The notes: generated from the letters alone by a model not told the origin. DNA of 64,000 nt from Bradyrhizobium manausense (GCF_018129685.1 NZ_JAFCLG010000003.1:62001-126000); one strand, 5' to 3'. Shown: positions 1-9,062, counted from the stretch's first letter. Program-made: numbers and translations.

Positions 1-525
1 GATCGAAATGAACGGGCGCTTGGCGCGAGCCGAGCGGGTGTGGACGTAGCGGGCCAGCACTTCCTTGCCCGTTCCGGATTCGCCGGTGATCATCACCGAG
101 GCGTCGGAGCCTGCGATCTGCTGGGCAAGCTTGATGACCCGCGCCATCGCCTCGTCGCGGTAGACCAGCTCGCGTGAATCGTTGGCGACCGCTGCGAGCA
201 CCGCTGCGATCAGCTCCGGATCCGGCGGCAGCGGGATGTATTCCTTGGCGCCGGCGTGGATCGCGGCGACCGCGGCGCGGGCGTCGTTGGTGATGCCGCA
301 GGCGACGATCGGCGCGTGGATATGCTCGGCCTCGAGCCGCATCACGAGGTCGCGGATGTCGAGGGCGACGTCGACCAGCAAGAGGTCGGCGCCCTTGCCG
401 CCGCGCAGCACGCGCATCGCCTGTTCGTGATCCTCGGCGTGGGTCACGGTGGCGCCGTTCTCCATCGCGATCTTGGTGGCCGTGGTGAGCTGGCCCTTTA
501 ATGTGCCAACGATGAGAAGCCGCAT
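1..525 (-). CDS. flbD: FlbD-type sigma-54 flagellar regulator (N-terminal 175 residues, cut by window edge)
   Basis: The gene reads leftwards and continues past base 1. The first 120 or so residues form a receiver-like domain (start MRLLIVG, a LLLVDV strand with the usual phospho-acceptor Asp near residue 52). It is followed by the start of a sigma-54 AAA+ domain with Walker A GESGTGKE at about residues 148-155. The acidic pair that normally follows the first beta strand of receivers is absent (GTLKGQ in its place), as is known for FlbD, which works without classical phosphorylation. FlbD activates late flagellar promoters with RpoN. It lies 54 bp downstream of fliN on the same strand, so probably in the fliF operon. 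Its start is the ATG at 525, preceded by an AGGAGA-like ribosome site. Confidence 0.85.
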   Translation of the reverse strand, partial: MRLLIVGTLKGQLTTATKIAMENGATVTHAEDHEQAMRVLRGGKGADLLLVDVALDIRDLVMRLEAEHIHAPIVACGITNDARAAVAAIHAGAKEYIPLPPDPELIAAVLAAVANDSRELVYRDEAMARVIKLAQQIAGSDASVMITGESGTGKEVLARYVHTRSARAKRPFISI

Positions 526-579
526 GTCAGTCTCCTGTCCGTCTGTTCGCGCTGCCGCGCTTTATTCCCTAAGCGCGCT

Positions 580-930
580 CTAGCCGCGTTCCGTCTTGAT
601 GATTTCCGTCATGGTCACGCCGAGCTTGTCTTCGACCAGCACCACCTCGCCGCGGGCGACGAGCTTGTTGTTGACGTAGATGTCGATCGCCTCACCGACG
701 CGGCGGTCGAGCTCGAGTACGGTGCCGGGCCCGAGCTTCAGCAGCTCGCCGACATCCATCTTGGAGCGACCGAGCACCGCCGAGACCTGCACCGGCACGT
801 CGAAGACGGCTTCGAGGTCGGCGGCGACGCGCGAGGCATATTCGTCCTCGTTGTAGCCGACGTCAGTGCCAGCCGGCGGCAACGGGCCGTTGAGATCAGG
901 CAGCGGAACCTGTCCGTCGTTCTCGCTCAT
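580..930 (-). CDS. fliN: Flagellar motor switch protein FliN
   Basis: 116 residues. The C-terminal 75 residues are a SpoA (surface presentation of antigens) domain, with the typical VSAVLGRSKMDVGELLKLG segment and the closing run around GVTMTEII. FliN forms the lower C-ring with FliM and FliG and receives CheY and FliH. The acidic N-terminal 40 residues are poorly conserved, as usual. It starts 2 bp after the fliH stop, so translation is probably coupled. FliM is not in this window, so the switch complex is encoded in more than one place. Confidence 0.93.
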   Translation of the reverse strand: MSENDGQVPLPDLNGPLPPAGTDVGYNEDEYASRVAADLEAVFDVPVQVSAVLGRSKMDVGELLKLGPGTVLELDRRVGEAIDIYVNNKLVARGEVVLVEDKLGVTMTEIIKTERG

Positions 931-932
931 GG

Positions 933-1553
933 CTAGTTCCCCTTACGAGACGCGATATAGCGTCCGACCATGTCGTCGATCTTGGCCGCGATGGCGCTGC
1001 GCTCCAGCACGACGCCGCCGTCGGCCCATTCGATCCGGCAATCGCCGGTGGCAATCTCGGGCTCGGCCAGGATCACCAGGCGTCCTTCGAAGCCGCTCTG
1101 CTTGGCAAGCCGCTCGATCTTCTCGCGCGCGCTGTCGTAGAGCGCATCGTTGATGCGGACGACGAGATGCGGCGTCGCGACAAGATGCGAGAAGCAGTCC
1201 TTGACCAGCGCCATGATCTCGCCAAGCGGCTCGGCGGCAATCAGATCGGCGCACAGCTTGCGCGCCACCGCGAGCGCGACGTCGACCGCCTCGGTCTCCA
1301 TCTTGGTCTCGATATTGCCGATGCCCGAAGCGATGCCACGGATCGAGACGTTGATTTCTTCAATGGCGAGCGCGACGCGGCGGTCGCTCTCGGCCTTGGC
1401 CTCGCGCTGGCCGGCGGCAAAGCCGTCCTGATAGGCACGCGCTTCGGCCTCCGCGACCTTCTGGGCGATCTCGGCCGCGGTCGCGGCCTTCTCGCGCGTC
1501 CGGTCGGGCGCGGCGAAGTCGGTATCGAACAGGAATTTGGCCGGAGCGCCCAT
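933..1553 (-). CDS. fliH: FliH-family flagellar export ATPase regulator
   Basis: 206 residues. The first 100 residues are Ala/Glu/Lys-rich and helical (a coiled coil including AEAEARAYQDGFAAG, a GxxxG-like stretch common in FliH). The C-terminal half has the FliH/YscL fold (HLVVRINDALYDSAREKIE, then GDCRIEW, which is nearly invariant). FliH binds the FliI ATPase and delivers it to the export gate. The start codon overlaps the fliG stop (TGATG at 1551-1555). The partner fliI lies at the other end of the window (61180-62505), so the two are not co-transcribed. Confidence 0.88.
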   Translation of the reverse strand: MGAPAKFLFDTDFAAPDRTREKAATAAEIAQKVAEAEARAYQDGFAAGQREAKAESDRRVALAIEEINVSIRGIASGIGNIETKMETEAVDVALAVARKLCADLIAAEPLGEIMALVKDCFSHLVATPHLVVRINDALYDSAREKIERLAKQSGFEGRLVILAEPEIATGDCRIEWADGGVVLERSAIAAKIDDMVGRYIASRKGN

Positions 1554-2650
1554 CAGTACACCAACTCGTCGTCAGCGCGGTTCTTGGTCAGCATGATCTC
1601 GCCCTTGGCAGCGAGGTCCTTGGCGAGGTTGACCAGCAGCGCCTGGGCCTCGTCGACGTCGCGCAGGCGCACGGGGCCCATTGCAGCCATGTCGTCCTGG
1701 AGCATCTTGGCCGCGCGCGAGGACATGTTGCCGAAGAAGAAGTTGCGGACGTCCTCGTTGGCGCTCTTCAGCGCGACACCGAGCTTGTCCTTGTCGACGT
1801 TACGCATCAGGGTCTGGGCCGAGCCGGAATCGAGTTTCACAAGGTCGTCGAAGGTGAACATCAGCGCCTTGATGCGCTCGGCGGATTCGCGGTTGTCCTC
1901 TTCCAGGGAGGTGATGAAGCGGGTTTCGGTCTGACGGTCGAAATTGTTGAAGATTTCCGCCATCACCTCGTGGGCGTCGCGGCGCCGGGTCTGCGACAGG
2001 TTCGACATGAACTCGGTGCGCAGCGTCTTCTCCACGCTCTCGATCACCTCCTTCTGCACCGCTTCCATCTTCAGCATGCGGTTGACGACATCGAGCGCGA
2101 GGTCTTCCGGGAAGATGCCGAGCACGCGCGCGGCATGTTCCGGCTTCAGCTTCGACAGCACCACGGCGATGGTCTGCGGATATTCGTTCTTGAGGTAGTT
2201 GGCGAGGACCTCTTCCTGCACGTTGGAGAGCTTCTCCCACATGTTGCGTCCCGCGGGGCCGCGGATCTCGTCCATGATGCCGTTGACGCGCTCCGGCGGC
2301 AGGTACTGCTGGAGCAGCCGCTCGGTGGCGTCGAAATTGCCCATCAGTGCGCCTGAGGCCGACATGCGCGAGACGAATTCGAGCAGCATGTCTTCCACCG
2401 TGTCGACCTCGACGGTGCCGAGCGTCGACATTTCCAGCGAGAGCTGGCGCACCTCGTCGTCGTCGAGCAGGCTCCAGATCTTGCCGCCATATTGCTCGCC
2501 GAGCGCCAGCATCAAGATCGCGGCGCGCCGCGGTCCGGTCAATTGCTCGGAGCCCTTGCCGTTCTTGGCGCGGTCGCCGGCGCGCTGACCGAGCGTGGAG
2601 ATCACGCTGGTGATGTCGTTCGAGTTGGCGTTTTGCAGACTGCCGGCCAT
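1553..2650 (-). CDS. fliG: Flagellar motor switch protein FliG
   Basis: 365 residues, slightly longer than the usual 330-345 because of an N-terminal extension rich in Asn/Ser/Gly before the first FliG domain (about residues 38-140, from [15 protein letters not shown]). The middle domain carries the EHAARVLG motif near residues 170-180 (EHPQ-type). The C-terminal torque domain has the charged helix around [16 protein letters not shown]. FliG links the MS-ring protein FliF to the C-ring and contacts the stator. The gene starts 14 bp after fliF ends, and its stop overlaps the fliH start. Confidence 0.95.
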   Translation of the reverse strand: MAGSLQNANSNDITSVISTLGQRAGDRAKNGKGSEQLTGPRRAAILMLALGEQYGGKIWSLLDDDEVRQLSLEMSTLGTVEVDTVEDMLLEFVSRMSASGALMGNFDATERLLQQYLPPERVNGIMDEIRGPAGRNMWEKLSNVQEEVLANYLKNEYPQTIAVVLSKLKPEHAARVLGIFPEDLALDVVNRMLKMEAVQKEVIESVEKTLRTEFMSNLSQTRRRDAHEVMAEIFNNFDRQTETRFITSLEEDNRESAERIKALMFTFDDLVKLDSGSAQTLMRNVDKDKLGVALKSANEDVRNFFFGNMSSRAAKMLQDDMAAMGPVRLRDVDEAQALLVNLAKDLAAKGEIMLTKNRADDELVY

Positions 2651-2664
2651 GTCAGTTCACTCGA

Positions 2665-4281
2665 TCATTTCGCGGGTTCGGTCAGCCATTGACGGATGAT
2701 GGCGACGGTTTCGTTGGGGTTGCGCTCGGCGAGCTCGCCGACGCGATGAACGGACTGGGCGTGGACCTGGCCCTGGACGGTGGCGACGTCGATCGCGTTG
2801 GCGGCGCCGCCCGGCAGAAGCCCCTGGCTGCCGGCAGCCGACGCGGTCTCTTCCGATGCCGCGGGACCGGCGAGGACGCCGGTGATGGCGGCGGCGACTT
2901 CGTCGGAGGCGAGGATGCGCTTGACCAGCGGGCGGACCACCATGAACAGCACGACCAGGCCGAGCAGCATCATCACGCCGAGCTCGACGAAGTACATGAC
3001 GTCGTCCTTGGTGAACTGCAGCATGCCGAGGAAGCCGGACGGCTCGGCGATCGGCGTGGTGGAGGGGGCATCGGCAAAGCGCAGATTGACGACCTCGACC
3101 TGGTCGCCGCGCTTCTGGTCGAAGCCGATCGCGGAGCGAACCAGGGTGGCGATGCGGTCGAGCTGCTCCTTGGTGCGGTCGGTGTAGGCGAGCTCGCCCT
3201 TGTCGTTCTTGGTGTAGATGCCGTCGACCAGCACCGCGACCGAGATGCGGTTGACCCGGCCGGCCTCGGTCACCTCGGTCTTGGTGGTGCGGGAGATCTC
3301 GTAATTGTTGGTCTCTTCGGTCTTCTTGCTCTGGTCTTTCGCCGCCGCGCCGCCGTTCTGCTGCTGACCGGGGAGTTCATTGTTGACCGTGACCTGGCCG
3401 TTGTTGTCGGCGGTCATGCTCTGCTCTTCGCGGGTCTGGGTCGAGCGCAGCACGCGGCCTTCGGGATCGAACTTGTCCGAGGTCTGGGTGATCTTGTTGA
3501 AATCGAAATCGGCCGAGAGCTGGACGCGGGCCCGGCCCGAGCCGACCACGGAGGAAACGATGTCTTCGACCTGCTTGCGCATCCGCTTCTCGAAGGCGGT
3601 GCGGCGCTCGTCGCCGACCGTCTGCTCCGGATCGGTCGCGGCGCCATCGGCCAGCAACGATCCGGACTCGTCGACGATCGAGACCCGCTGCGGCTTCAGG
3701 CCGTTGACGGCCGAGGCGACGAGGTGACGGATGGCGCGGATCTGCTGGGCTTCGAGCGAGCCGCGGACCCGCACCACGATCGAGGCCGACGGCTCCGGCG
3801 CCTCGCGCGAGAACAGTGGGCGCTCGGGCAGGACGAGGTGAACGCGGGCGGCCTGGATCCGGTCGATGGCGCGGATGGTGCGGGCGAGCTCACCCTCCAG
3901 CGCGCGCAGATGATTGATATTCTGGACGAAAGAGGTGGTTCCGAGCGCGTCCGACTTGTCGAAGACCTCGTAGCCGACGCCGCCGCCCTTGGGCAGGCCG
4001 CCTTCGGCGAGCTTCATGCGCAGGCGGGTGACCTTGTCCTTGGGCACCATGATGATGGTGCCTTCATTGCGCAGCTCGAACTGAATGCCCTGGCGTTCCA
4101 GGTCCTTGATAATGCTGGATGAATCTTCGACCGAGAGGTCGGTGAACAGGGTGGTCATCTGCGGCGTGGTGACCCGCATGATGACGAAGGCAAAGAAGCC
4201 GATGAGCGCGGCGGTGACCGCGATCATCGCCCCGAAGCGGGCGGCGCCGATACCTTTTAAAAAGTCCGCAAGACCTTGCAA
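2665..4281 (-). CDS. fliF: Flagellar MS-ring protein FliF
   Basis: 538 residues, within the family range. A first membrane helix lies near residues 18-40. The YscJ-like ring-building motifs follow (the GLPKGGGVGYEVFDKSD segment and the ARVHLVLPERPLF strand), then a long Gln/Asn/Gly-rich periplasmic loop. A second membrane helix is near 425-450, and a cytoplasmic tail that binds FliG ends ETVAIIRQWLTEP. The protein oligomerises in the inner membrane as the base of the flagellum. It is the first gene of the leftward fliF-fliG-fliH-fliN-flbD unit. The 120 bp upstream, before the 4404-4436 terminator, must hold its promoter; an odd palindrome lies there at 4329-4341. Confidence 0.95.
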   Translation of the reverse strand: MQGLADFLKGIGAARFGAMIAVTAALIGFFAFVIMRVTTPQMTTLFTDLSVEDSSSIIKDLERQGIQFELRNEGTIIMVPKDKVTRLRMKLAEGGLPKGGGVGYEVFDKSDALGTTSFVQNINHLRALEGELARTIRAIDRIQAARVHLVLPERPLFSREAPEPSASIVVRVRGSLEAQQIRAIRHLVASAVNGLKPQRVSIVDESGSLLADGAATDPEQTVGDERRTAFEKRMRKQVEDIVSSVVGSGRARVQLSADFDFNKITQTSDKFDPEGRVLRSTQTREEQSMTADNNGQVTVNNELPGQQQNGGAAAKDQSKKTEETNNYEISRTTKTEVTEAGRVNRISVAVLVDGIYTKNDKGELAYTDRTKEQLDRIATLVRSAIGFDQKRGDQVEVVNLRFADAPSTTPIAEPSGFLGMLQFTKDDVMYFVELGVMMLLGLVVLFMVVRPLVKRILASDEVAAAITGVLAGPAASEETASAAGSQGLLPGGAANAIDVATVQGQVHAQSVHRVGELAERNPNETVAIIRQWLTEPAK

Positions 4282-4328
4282 GCAACCGCCCCGACAGATT
4301 CGACCCGCATTCCAAGAGCGGCCGAGTG

Positions 4329-4341
4329 GGCAATTATTGCC
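4329..4341. promoter_or_regulatory. Short palindrome in the fliF promoter region
   Basis: GGCAA-TTA-TTGCC is a perfect 5-bp inverted repeat, 48 bp upstream of the fliF ATG. It resembles half of a sigma-54 site, but the spacing between the GG and GC elements is 8 rather than 10, so it is more likely a regulator site. FlbD would be an obvious candidate, since FlbD represses fliF in Caulobacter, but this is inference only. Confidence 0.3.
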
Positions 4342-4403
4342 TAGGTGATGGTTTCGATATGGTTAACGAAGATTAAGAGCTGGGACAAAAGTAGCGACAT
4401 GAA

Positions 4404-4436
4404 AAAAATCGGCCTCGCAGCGCGCGGCCGATTTTT
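4404..4436 (-). terminator. Rho-independent terminator of sciP
   Basis: AAAAATCGGCC and GGCCGATTTTT form perfect 11-bp arms around an 11-base loop. On the minus strand the stem is followed by a run of seven T, 27 bp after the sciP stop. It separates sciP from the fliF operon. The T run on the other strand is five bases, so it could act weakly both ways. Confidence 0.85.
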
Positions 4437-4463
4437 GTCAAAAGCAGCAGATTTCCGGATTGC

Positions 4464-4739
4464 TTACTGGCGATATTGCTGAATGCGGGTGGTGCGAAGA
4501 CCCGCCAGACCATGCTGGTCGATGGAAAACTGCCAGGAGAGGAATTCGTCGACCGTCAGGGTATAACGGCTGCAGGCCTCCTCGAGCGAGAGAAGTCCAC
4601 CGCGGACAGCGGCAACGACTTCAGCCTTGCGTCGGATGACCCAGCGTTTGGTGCCGGGGGCGGGCAGATCTGCAATCGTCAGCGGACTGCCGTCCGGCCC
4701 GATGACGTATTTTACCCTCGGGCGATAGGGTTCTGTCAT
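4464..4739 (-). CDS. sciP: SciP-type CtrA inhibitor (DUF1153 helix-turn-helix protein)
   Basis: 91 residues from the ATG at 4739, where the conserved MTEPYRPRVKYVIGPDG start lies; an upstream start at 4760 would add 7 unconserved residues. The middle and end (RRKAEVVAAVRGGLLS, LSWQFSIDQHG) match the DUF1153 family, which is nearly invariant in alphaproteobacteria. In Caulobacter SciP binds CtrA and blocks transcription of CtrA-dependent cell-cycle and flagellar genes. Its position between flgD and fliF fits a role in timing flagellar gene expression. It has its own terminator and is probably monocistronic. Confidence 0.88.
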   Translation of the reverse strand: MTEPYRPRVKYVIGPDGSPLTIADLPAPGTKRWVIRRKAEVVAAVRGGLLSLEEACSRYTLTVDEFLSWQFSIDQHGLAGLRTTRIQQYRQ

Positions 4740-4963
4740 GGCGTACTCACAAACTCTCAACCACTGAACTCACGCCACAACCGTACATACCCCGGCTTAA
4801 AAATCCGCTAAGCCTAAGGCTTCAATACAATTCTCGTTGAATCCGGCTGGAACGGCTCCGGCCCTGCGGGCTGAAGAGACGCTTTCAGCCGGCCGAGCGG
4901 GGGTCTGCGTAAATACTTTACTAACGAACGAGGCCTGCGTTGACGTCACCAGGGCCCTCGGTT

Positions 4964-5084
4964 GTCGTCCTGGCGAAAGCCAGGACCCATTACCCCAGGG
5001 AGCAGTTTGGCGAAGACCCGGGGTTACATCCTCGTCTCAAAACGACGCTCGGTGGCAATGGGTCCTGGCTTTCGCCAGGACGAC
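4964..5084. repeat. Long inverted repeat with self-palindromic arms between flgD and sciP
   Basis: Two perfect 28-bp arms (4964-4991 and 5057-5084) face each other across 65 bp. Each arm contains an internal palindrome, CCTGGCGAAAGCCAGG, so each can fold alone or the whole can form one long stem. It fills most of the 357-bp gap between sciP and flgD and may help to end flgD transcripts. Such elements are dispersed in bradyrhizobial genomes (known generally; copy number here not checked). Nothing coding was seen in 4740-5096. Confidence 0.75.
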
Positions 5085-5096
5085 CCCGAGTGTGGA

Positions 5097-5825
5097 TCAG
5101 CTGCCGCTGCTGCTGCTGCTGCTGCTGCTCGCAATCACGCTCTTCACCTGGCTCAGCGTGTAGCTGTTGCCATCGATGGTGAGCAGCGGCGGCGATTGGG
5201 TCAGGTCGACGGATGACACCGTACCCTGCACCTGCGCGGCGACGCCGACATTGTTGCCCGAGGCGTCCTTGCCGGTCGCCGTGATCGTGTACTTGCCGTC
5301 GGGCCATTGCGTGCCGTCATTGCCCTGGCCGTTCCAGGTAAAGGGAATGTCGTTGCCCGCGGCGGCGCTATATTGGCCGGTGAACACGGTCTGGCCGGTG
5401 GAATTGGCGATGGAGATATTGACCTTGGCGCTGGTGGGTACGTTGAGGTGCCAGGTTGCCGACGAGCTCTTCATCGTCGCGGTGGTGCCGTCGACCACCG
5501 CGGTCTTGCCGACGTAATCCAGCGCCTGCGTCGCCTGCGTCGTCTGCTGCAGCGTGACGAGCTGCGACAGCGAGTCGTTGGTCTTCAGCTGTTGCTCGAC
5601 GCCGGCGAACTGCACCAGCTGCTGGGTGAACTGGTTGGTGTCGAGCGGATCGAGCGGGTTCTGGTTCTTCAGCTGCGTGGTCAGCAGCGTCAGGAAGGTC
5701 TGGAAGTTGCCGGCGAGCGTCGCGCCCGTGGATGAGCTCAGGCTGGTGCTCGACGAGGAGGATTTCGGAAGGTCGGTGGTGCCGGAGACGACTGAAGGCG
5801 CGGTGGCGGCATTCGTGGTGGTCAT
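5097..5825 (-). CDS. flgD: Flagellar hook-capping (hook assembly scaffold) protein FlgD
   Basis: 242 residues. The conserved FlgD N-domain lies at about 38-85 (FQTFLTLLTTQLKNQNPLDP, FAGVEQQL). A FlgD Ig-like/Tudor module follows from about 105 to 225, with the FTWNGQGNDGTQWPDGKYT motif. FlgD caps the growing hook and is exported through the flagellar apparatus. Both ends are serine-rich. The C-terminus ends in eight consecutive Ser encoded by a near-perfect trinucleotide run (about 5104-5130), a possible slippage site. It follows fliK on the same strand with a 13-bp gap, so the two are likely one operon. Confidence 0.93.
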   Translation of the reverse strand: MTTTNAATAPSVVSGTTDLPKSSSSSTSLSSSTGATLAGNFQTFLTLLTTQLKNQNPLDPLDTNQFTQQLVQFAGVEQQLKTNDSLSQLVTLQQTTQATQALDYVGKTAVVDGTTATMKSSSATWHLNVPTSAKVNISIANSTGQTVFTGQYSAAAGNDIPFTWNGQGNDGTQWPDGKYTITATGKDASGNNVGVAAQVQGTVSSVDLTQSPPLLTIDGNSYTLSQVKSVIASSSSSSSSGS

Positions 5826-5838
5826 TGCCTGTTACTCC

Positions 5839-7509
5839 TCACACTCTGATATCGACGCCGCTGCTCGATCCGATCATGCGGCCATAGCTGCTTCGGACCG
5901 GCGCGCTCGTGGCCTGATCATCCTCGCTGATGATCAGCCGGCGGGAATTGCTGCCGTTGTCGTTGTTCTGTCCGGCGTTCTGGCCGGATGAATTCTGGTC
6001 GCGCAGGCTGAAGGAGAGCCCGTTGCTGCCGGTCTTGAGGCCGGCGTCGTCGAGCGCGCGCTGCAATTGCGGCGCGTCCTGCCGCAGCATCTGCAGCGTC
6101 TCCGGTTTCTCGACGGTGAGATGCGAGGTGACCTGGCCGTTGCGGTCCACATTGATGCGGACGTCGATGCGGCCGAGATCGACCGGGTCGAGGCTGATGT
6201 CGAAGCGGGTCTTGCCTGCGCGCGCGGCAGCCGCGATCTCGACGGGGATGCCGCTGATCGGCACCGCCGTGGCATTCGCCGCAGTTGCGGTCAGCGTCGC
6301 GGTGGAGGCGGTGGCCGTCGATGTCGTGGTGGTCAGCGGCGCCTGCACGGCATTGGCCGCCTGCGTGCTGGCATCGTTCGTCGCAGCGGCGACGGCTTGC
6401 GTGTCGGCATGCGCGTGCGTGGCGGGTACCGCTGGCGTCGCATCGGCCTTGCTGTCGGCGGCGGCCTTCGCATCGGTCGCGGTGGCGTCGGCCTGCGGCT
6501 TTGCGGCTTGCGGATGTGCGGCGGCGCCCGCGGCGGCCGTCGCGGTTGCGGGATTTTGCGCGGTGGCGGCAGTCTGCGCGGTCTTGGCCGTATCCTGGCC
6601 GATATTGGAGACGTCGGTCTGGCCTTGTGCTGTGACAGCGGCCTTGAACGAGGTTTTTGGCGTGCCCTGGTCGACAGCGGTGAGCTGGGCGGCGCCGGCC
6701 GCGGCAGTGGTTGCGGTGCCATCGGTCGTAGCGGCAGCCGCATCCGTCGTTGCGGCCTTGGCGTCGGCGGTCTTGGCATCGCCCGTCTTCGCGGTTTTGC
6801 CCGATGCGTCCGTCGTGGTGCCTGATATCTGCGCCGCGATCGAGGCGCTGGCGGCGATCCCGGCGGCCGCAATGGTCAGCGGCGAAGAAGCCGTATTGGC
6901 GGCCTGGCTCGCGGCCGCCGCATTCGGATCAACAGGCACGACGGGCGCGGCGACGGGAACGGCGGTCGGATCGGGCGTCGCCGCCGGCGTTGCGCCAGCC
7001 TGCGCAGCGGCAGAAGCGTCCACAGCAGCGGCAAGGCCGTCGGCGCTGTCGGTCTTGCTGTCCTTGGTGCTGCCCGACTTGTCGCCCGCCTTGGCGCCGG
7101 AGGCGTCAGCCTTGCCGTTGGCCTTGTCGTTGGTCTTGGCATCAGTCTTGGCATCAGTCTTGGCGTCGGTCTTGTCATCGGTCTTGGCCGGAGCCGTCGT
7201 CGTGTCGCTTGTCGCGGTCGTGGTATCCGTGGTGCCGTTCGCCTTGTTATGCGAGGATTGATCGGCCGAGGAGCTGTTGCTCCGGTCCGACGACGCGGAG
7301 GACGACGAAGATGACGAGTCGCTCCGCCGCGGCGTGTTGTCCTGGTTCGAGGACGGGGCGCTGTTGCTGATCGCCTGGGTATTGCTGTCGACCAGGGCTC
7401 CGAACGAGTCGCTCGGCGTCTGGTCCTTGGTGCTCTGCGACCGGGCAGGCTTATGCTGCGCGCTTGAGACTTGCGCGCTTGCCGCTACGTCTGACGTGAC
7501 ACCGACCAC
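5839..7509 (-). CDS. fliK: Flagellar hook-length control protein FliK
   Basis: 556 residues. The first 410 residues are low-complexity, rich in Ala/Thr/Asp/Ser/Lys, with tandem TDAK-type repeats near residues 105-135. The C-terminal Flg_hook domain (about 418-515) carries the conserved FDISLDPVDLGRIDVRI segment. FliK is a secreted molecular ruler that switches the export gate from hook to filament substrates. The disordered N-terminal part is expected to vary in length between strains. It lies immediately upstream of flgD. The start chosen is the ATG at 7509, and the 5' region is AT-richer. Confidence 0.9.
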   Translation of the reverse strand: MVGVTSDVAASAQVSSAQHKPARSQSTKDQTPSDSFGALVDSNTQAISNSAPSSNQDNTPRRSDSSSSSSSASSDRSNSSSADQSSHNKANGTTDTTTATSDTTTAPAKTDDKTDAKTDAKTDAKTNDKANGKADASGAKAGDKSGSTKDSKTDSADGLAAAVDASAAAQAGATPAATPDPTAVPVAAPVVPVDPNAAAASQAANTASSPLTIAAAGIAASASIAAQISGTTTDASGKTAKTGDAKTADAKAATTDAAAATTDGTATTAAAGAAQLTAVDQGTPKTSFKAAVTAQGQTDVSNIGQDTAKTAQTAATAQNPATATAAAGAAAHPQAAKPQADATATDAKAAADSKADATPAVPATHAHADTQAVAAATNDASTQAANAVQAPLTTTTSTATASTATLTATAANATAVPISGIPVEIAAAARAGKTRFDISLDPVDLGRIDVRINVDRNGQVTSHLTVEKPETLQMLRQDAPQLQRALDDAGLKTGSNGLSFSLRDQNSSGQNAGQNNDNGSNSRRLIISEDDQATSAPVRSSYGRMIGSSSGVDIRV

Positions 7510-7857
7510 AGGCGACCCCTCGAAAACTATCTTCGTCAGAAGGTCAGCAAGGAGCGGGCCAACGCCACGCTAAGACTTTTTATGTAGCAAAATCAATATC
7601 TTGATAAATCGGAGCAGCTCCGACCAAGCTCCCGCCAGCCCCGTCATTTCTGCCGCCCCGGCAAGAATTGCCTGAAAGCTTTCGACCCGCGCGATTGCTT
7701 CACCGGAATGCCGCCTATATTAAAGGGTGCTCTCAGCTGCTTTCGACCGGGCAAGCCAAGCCCCCGGGGGAACCGAACGTCCCGGGGACGATCACCGTCC
7801 CGGTCAAAGGAACAGAAATCGCGGATCGCCGAACGCCGCCGTCAACTCGTAAAACCC
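7510..7857. other. Divergent intergenic region between fliK and mnmA
   Basis: 348 bp that must hold the promoters for fliK (left) and mnmA (right). An AT-rich stretch at about 7570-7610 is the best promoter candidate. A reading frame is open upstream of the mnmA start, from 7708, but it is basic and Ser/Pro-rich, lacks family similarity, and is not needed for MnmA. No terminator or gene was seen. Confidence 0.5.
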
Positions 7858-9039
7858 ATGCTCAACAGTCTGGATCTCGAAGGCCGTCCTGAGGATACCA
7901 GGGTCGTCGTTGCCATGTCGGGCGGCGTCGACTCCTCGACGACGGCTGCACTGTTGAAGGCGGAAGGCTACGACGTCGTCGGCATCACGCTGCAGCTCTA
8001 CGACCATGGCGCGGCGACCCACCGCAAGGGCGCCTGCTGCGCCGGCCAGGACATCCACGACGCCCGCGACGTCGCCGCCAAGCTCGGCATTCCCCATTAC
8101 GTGCTCGATTACGAGGACCGCTTCCGCGAGTCCGTCATCGACGTCTTTGCCGACTCTTACGCGCTCGGCGAAACGCCGGTGCCGTGCATCGAGTGCAACC
8201 GCTCGGTCAAGTTCCGCGACCTCCTGAAGACCGCGCGCGAGCTCGGCGCGCAAGCGCTCGCCACCGGCCATTACGTCGCCTCGCGCCGCCAGGGCGACGG
8301 CTCGCGCGCGCTGGTCTGCGCGGCCGACAGCGATCGCGACCAGAGCTACTTCCTGTTCGCGACGACGCAGTCACAGCTCGACTTCCTGCGCTTCCCGCTC
8401 GGCGACATGACCAAGCCCGAGACGCGCGAGCTCGCGCGCCGCTTTGGGCTGTCCGTTGCCGACAAGCATGACAGCCAGGACATCTGCTTCGTGCCGACGG
8501 GCCGCTACACCGATATCATCACGCGCCTGCGTCCAAACGCGATGGATCCGGGCGACATCGTCGATCTCGACGGCCGCGTGCTCGGCCAGCATCACGGCAT
8601 CGCCAATTTCACCATCGGCCAGCGCCGTGGCCTCGGCATCGCCGCCGCCGCGCCGCTTTACGTGGTGCGGCTGGATGCCGCGGGCCGCCGCGTCGTCGTC
8701 GGCCCGCGCGACGCGCTGAAGATGCATCGCATCGCCTTGCGCGATGTCAACTGGATCGGCGGCGGCGACATCGACCGCGCCATCGGCAATGGCCTCGAAC
8801 TGTTCGTCCGCGTGCGCTCGACCCGCAGCCCGCAGCCGGCCTGGCTGCGCGGCGCCGATGGTCACTACGAGGTCGAGCTCGTCGCCGGCGAAGAGGGCGT
8901 CTCGCCCGGCCAGGCTTGCGTGTTCTACGACGCACCCAGCGGCCAGGCGCGCGTGCTCGGCGGCGGCTTTATTCAGAGCGCCGCGGCGAAGGTCGCGCAC
9001 AACGCTGCGCGGCCTCTCGTTGAAGCCGTGCGCGGCTAA
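7858..9039 (+). CDS. mnmA: tRNA-specific 2-thiouridylase MnmA
   Basis: 393 residues from the ATG at 7858; the frame is open further upstream but that part is not conserved. The PP-loop SGGVDSS is at residues 21-27. The two catalytic cysteines are C110 (in CIECN) and C210 (in SQDICFVP), at the spacing known for MnmA. MnmA adenylates U34 of tRNA-Lys, Glu and Gln and transfers sulfur to give 2-thiouridine. The next gene starts 23 bp later, so the two may be co-transcribed. Confidence 0.95.
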   Translation: MLNSLDLEGRPEDTRVVVAMSGGVDSSTTAALLKAEGYDVVGITLQLYDHGAATHRKGACCAGQDIHDARDVAAKLGIPHYVLDYEDRFRESVIDVFADSYALGETPVPCIECNRSVKFRDLLKTARELGAQALATGHYVASRRQGDGSRALVCAADSDRDQSYFLFATTQSQLDFLRFPLGDMTKPETRELARRFGLSVADKHDSQDICFVPTGRYTDIITRLRPNAMDPGDIVDLDGRVLGQHHGIANFTIGQRRGLGIAAAAPLYVVRLDAAGRRVVVGPRDALKMHRIALRDVNWIGGGDIDRAIGNGLELFVRVRSTRSPQPAWLRGADGHYEVELVAGEEGVSPGQACVFYDAPSGQARVLGGGFIQSAAAKVAHNAARPLVEAVRG

Positions 9040-9062
9040 AAGAATCCAGCAGGGCAGGGGGC

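Noticed and set aside
2689..4122. 477-residue open frame on the plus strand opposite fliF
   Set aside because: Asp/Gly/Leu-rich mirror of fliF, with no domain and no ribosome site.
4329..4341. Sigma-54 promoter for fliF
   Set aside because: The GG and GC elements are 8 bp apart instead of 10, so RNA polymerase with RpoN would not fit. Kept only as a palindrome of unknown role.
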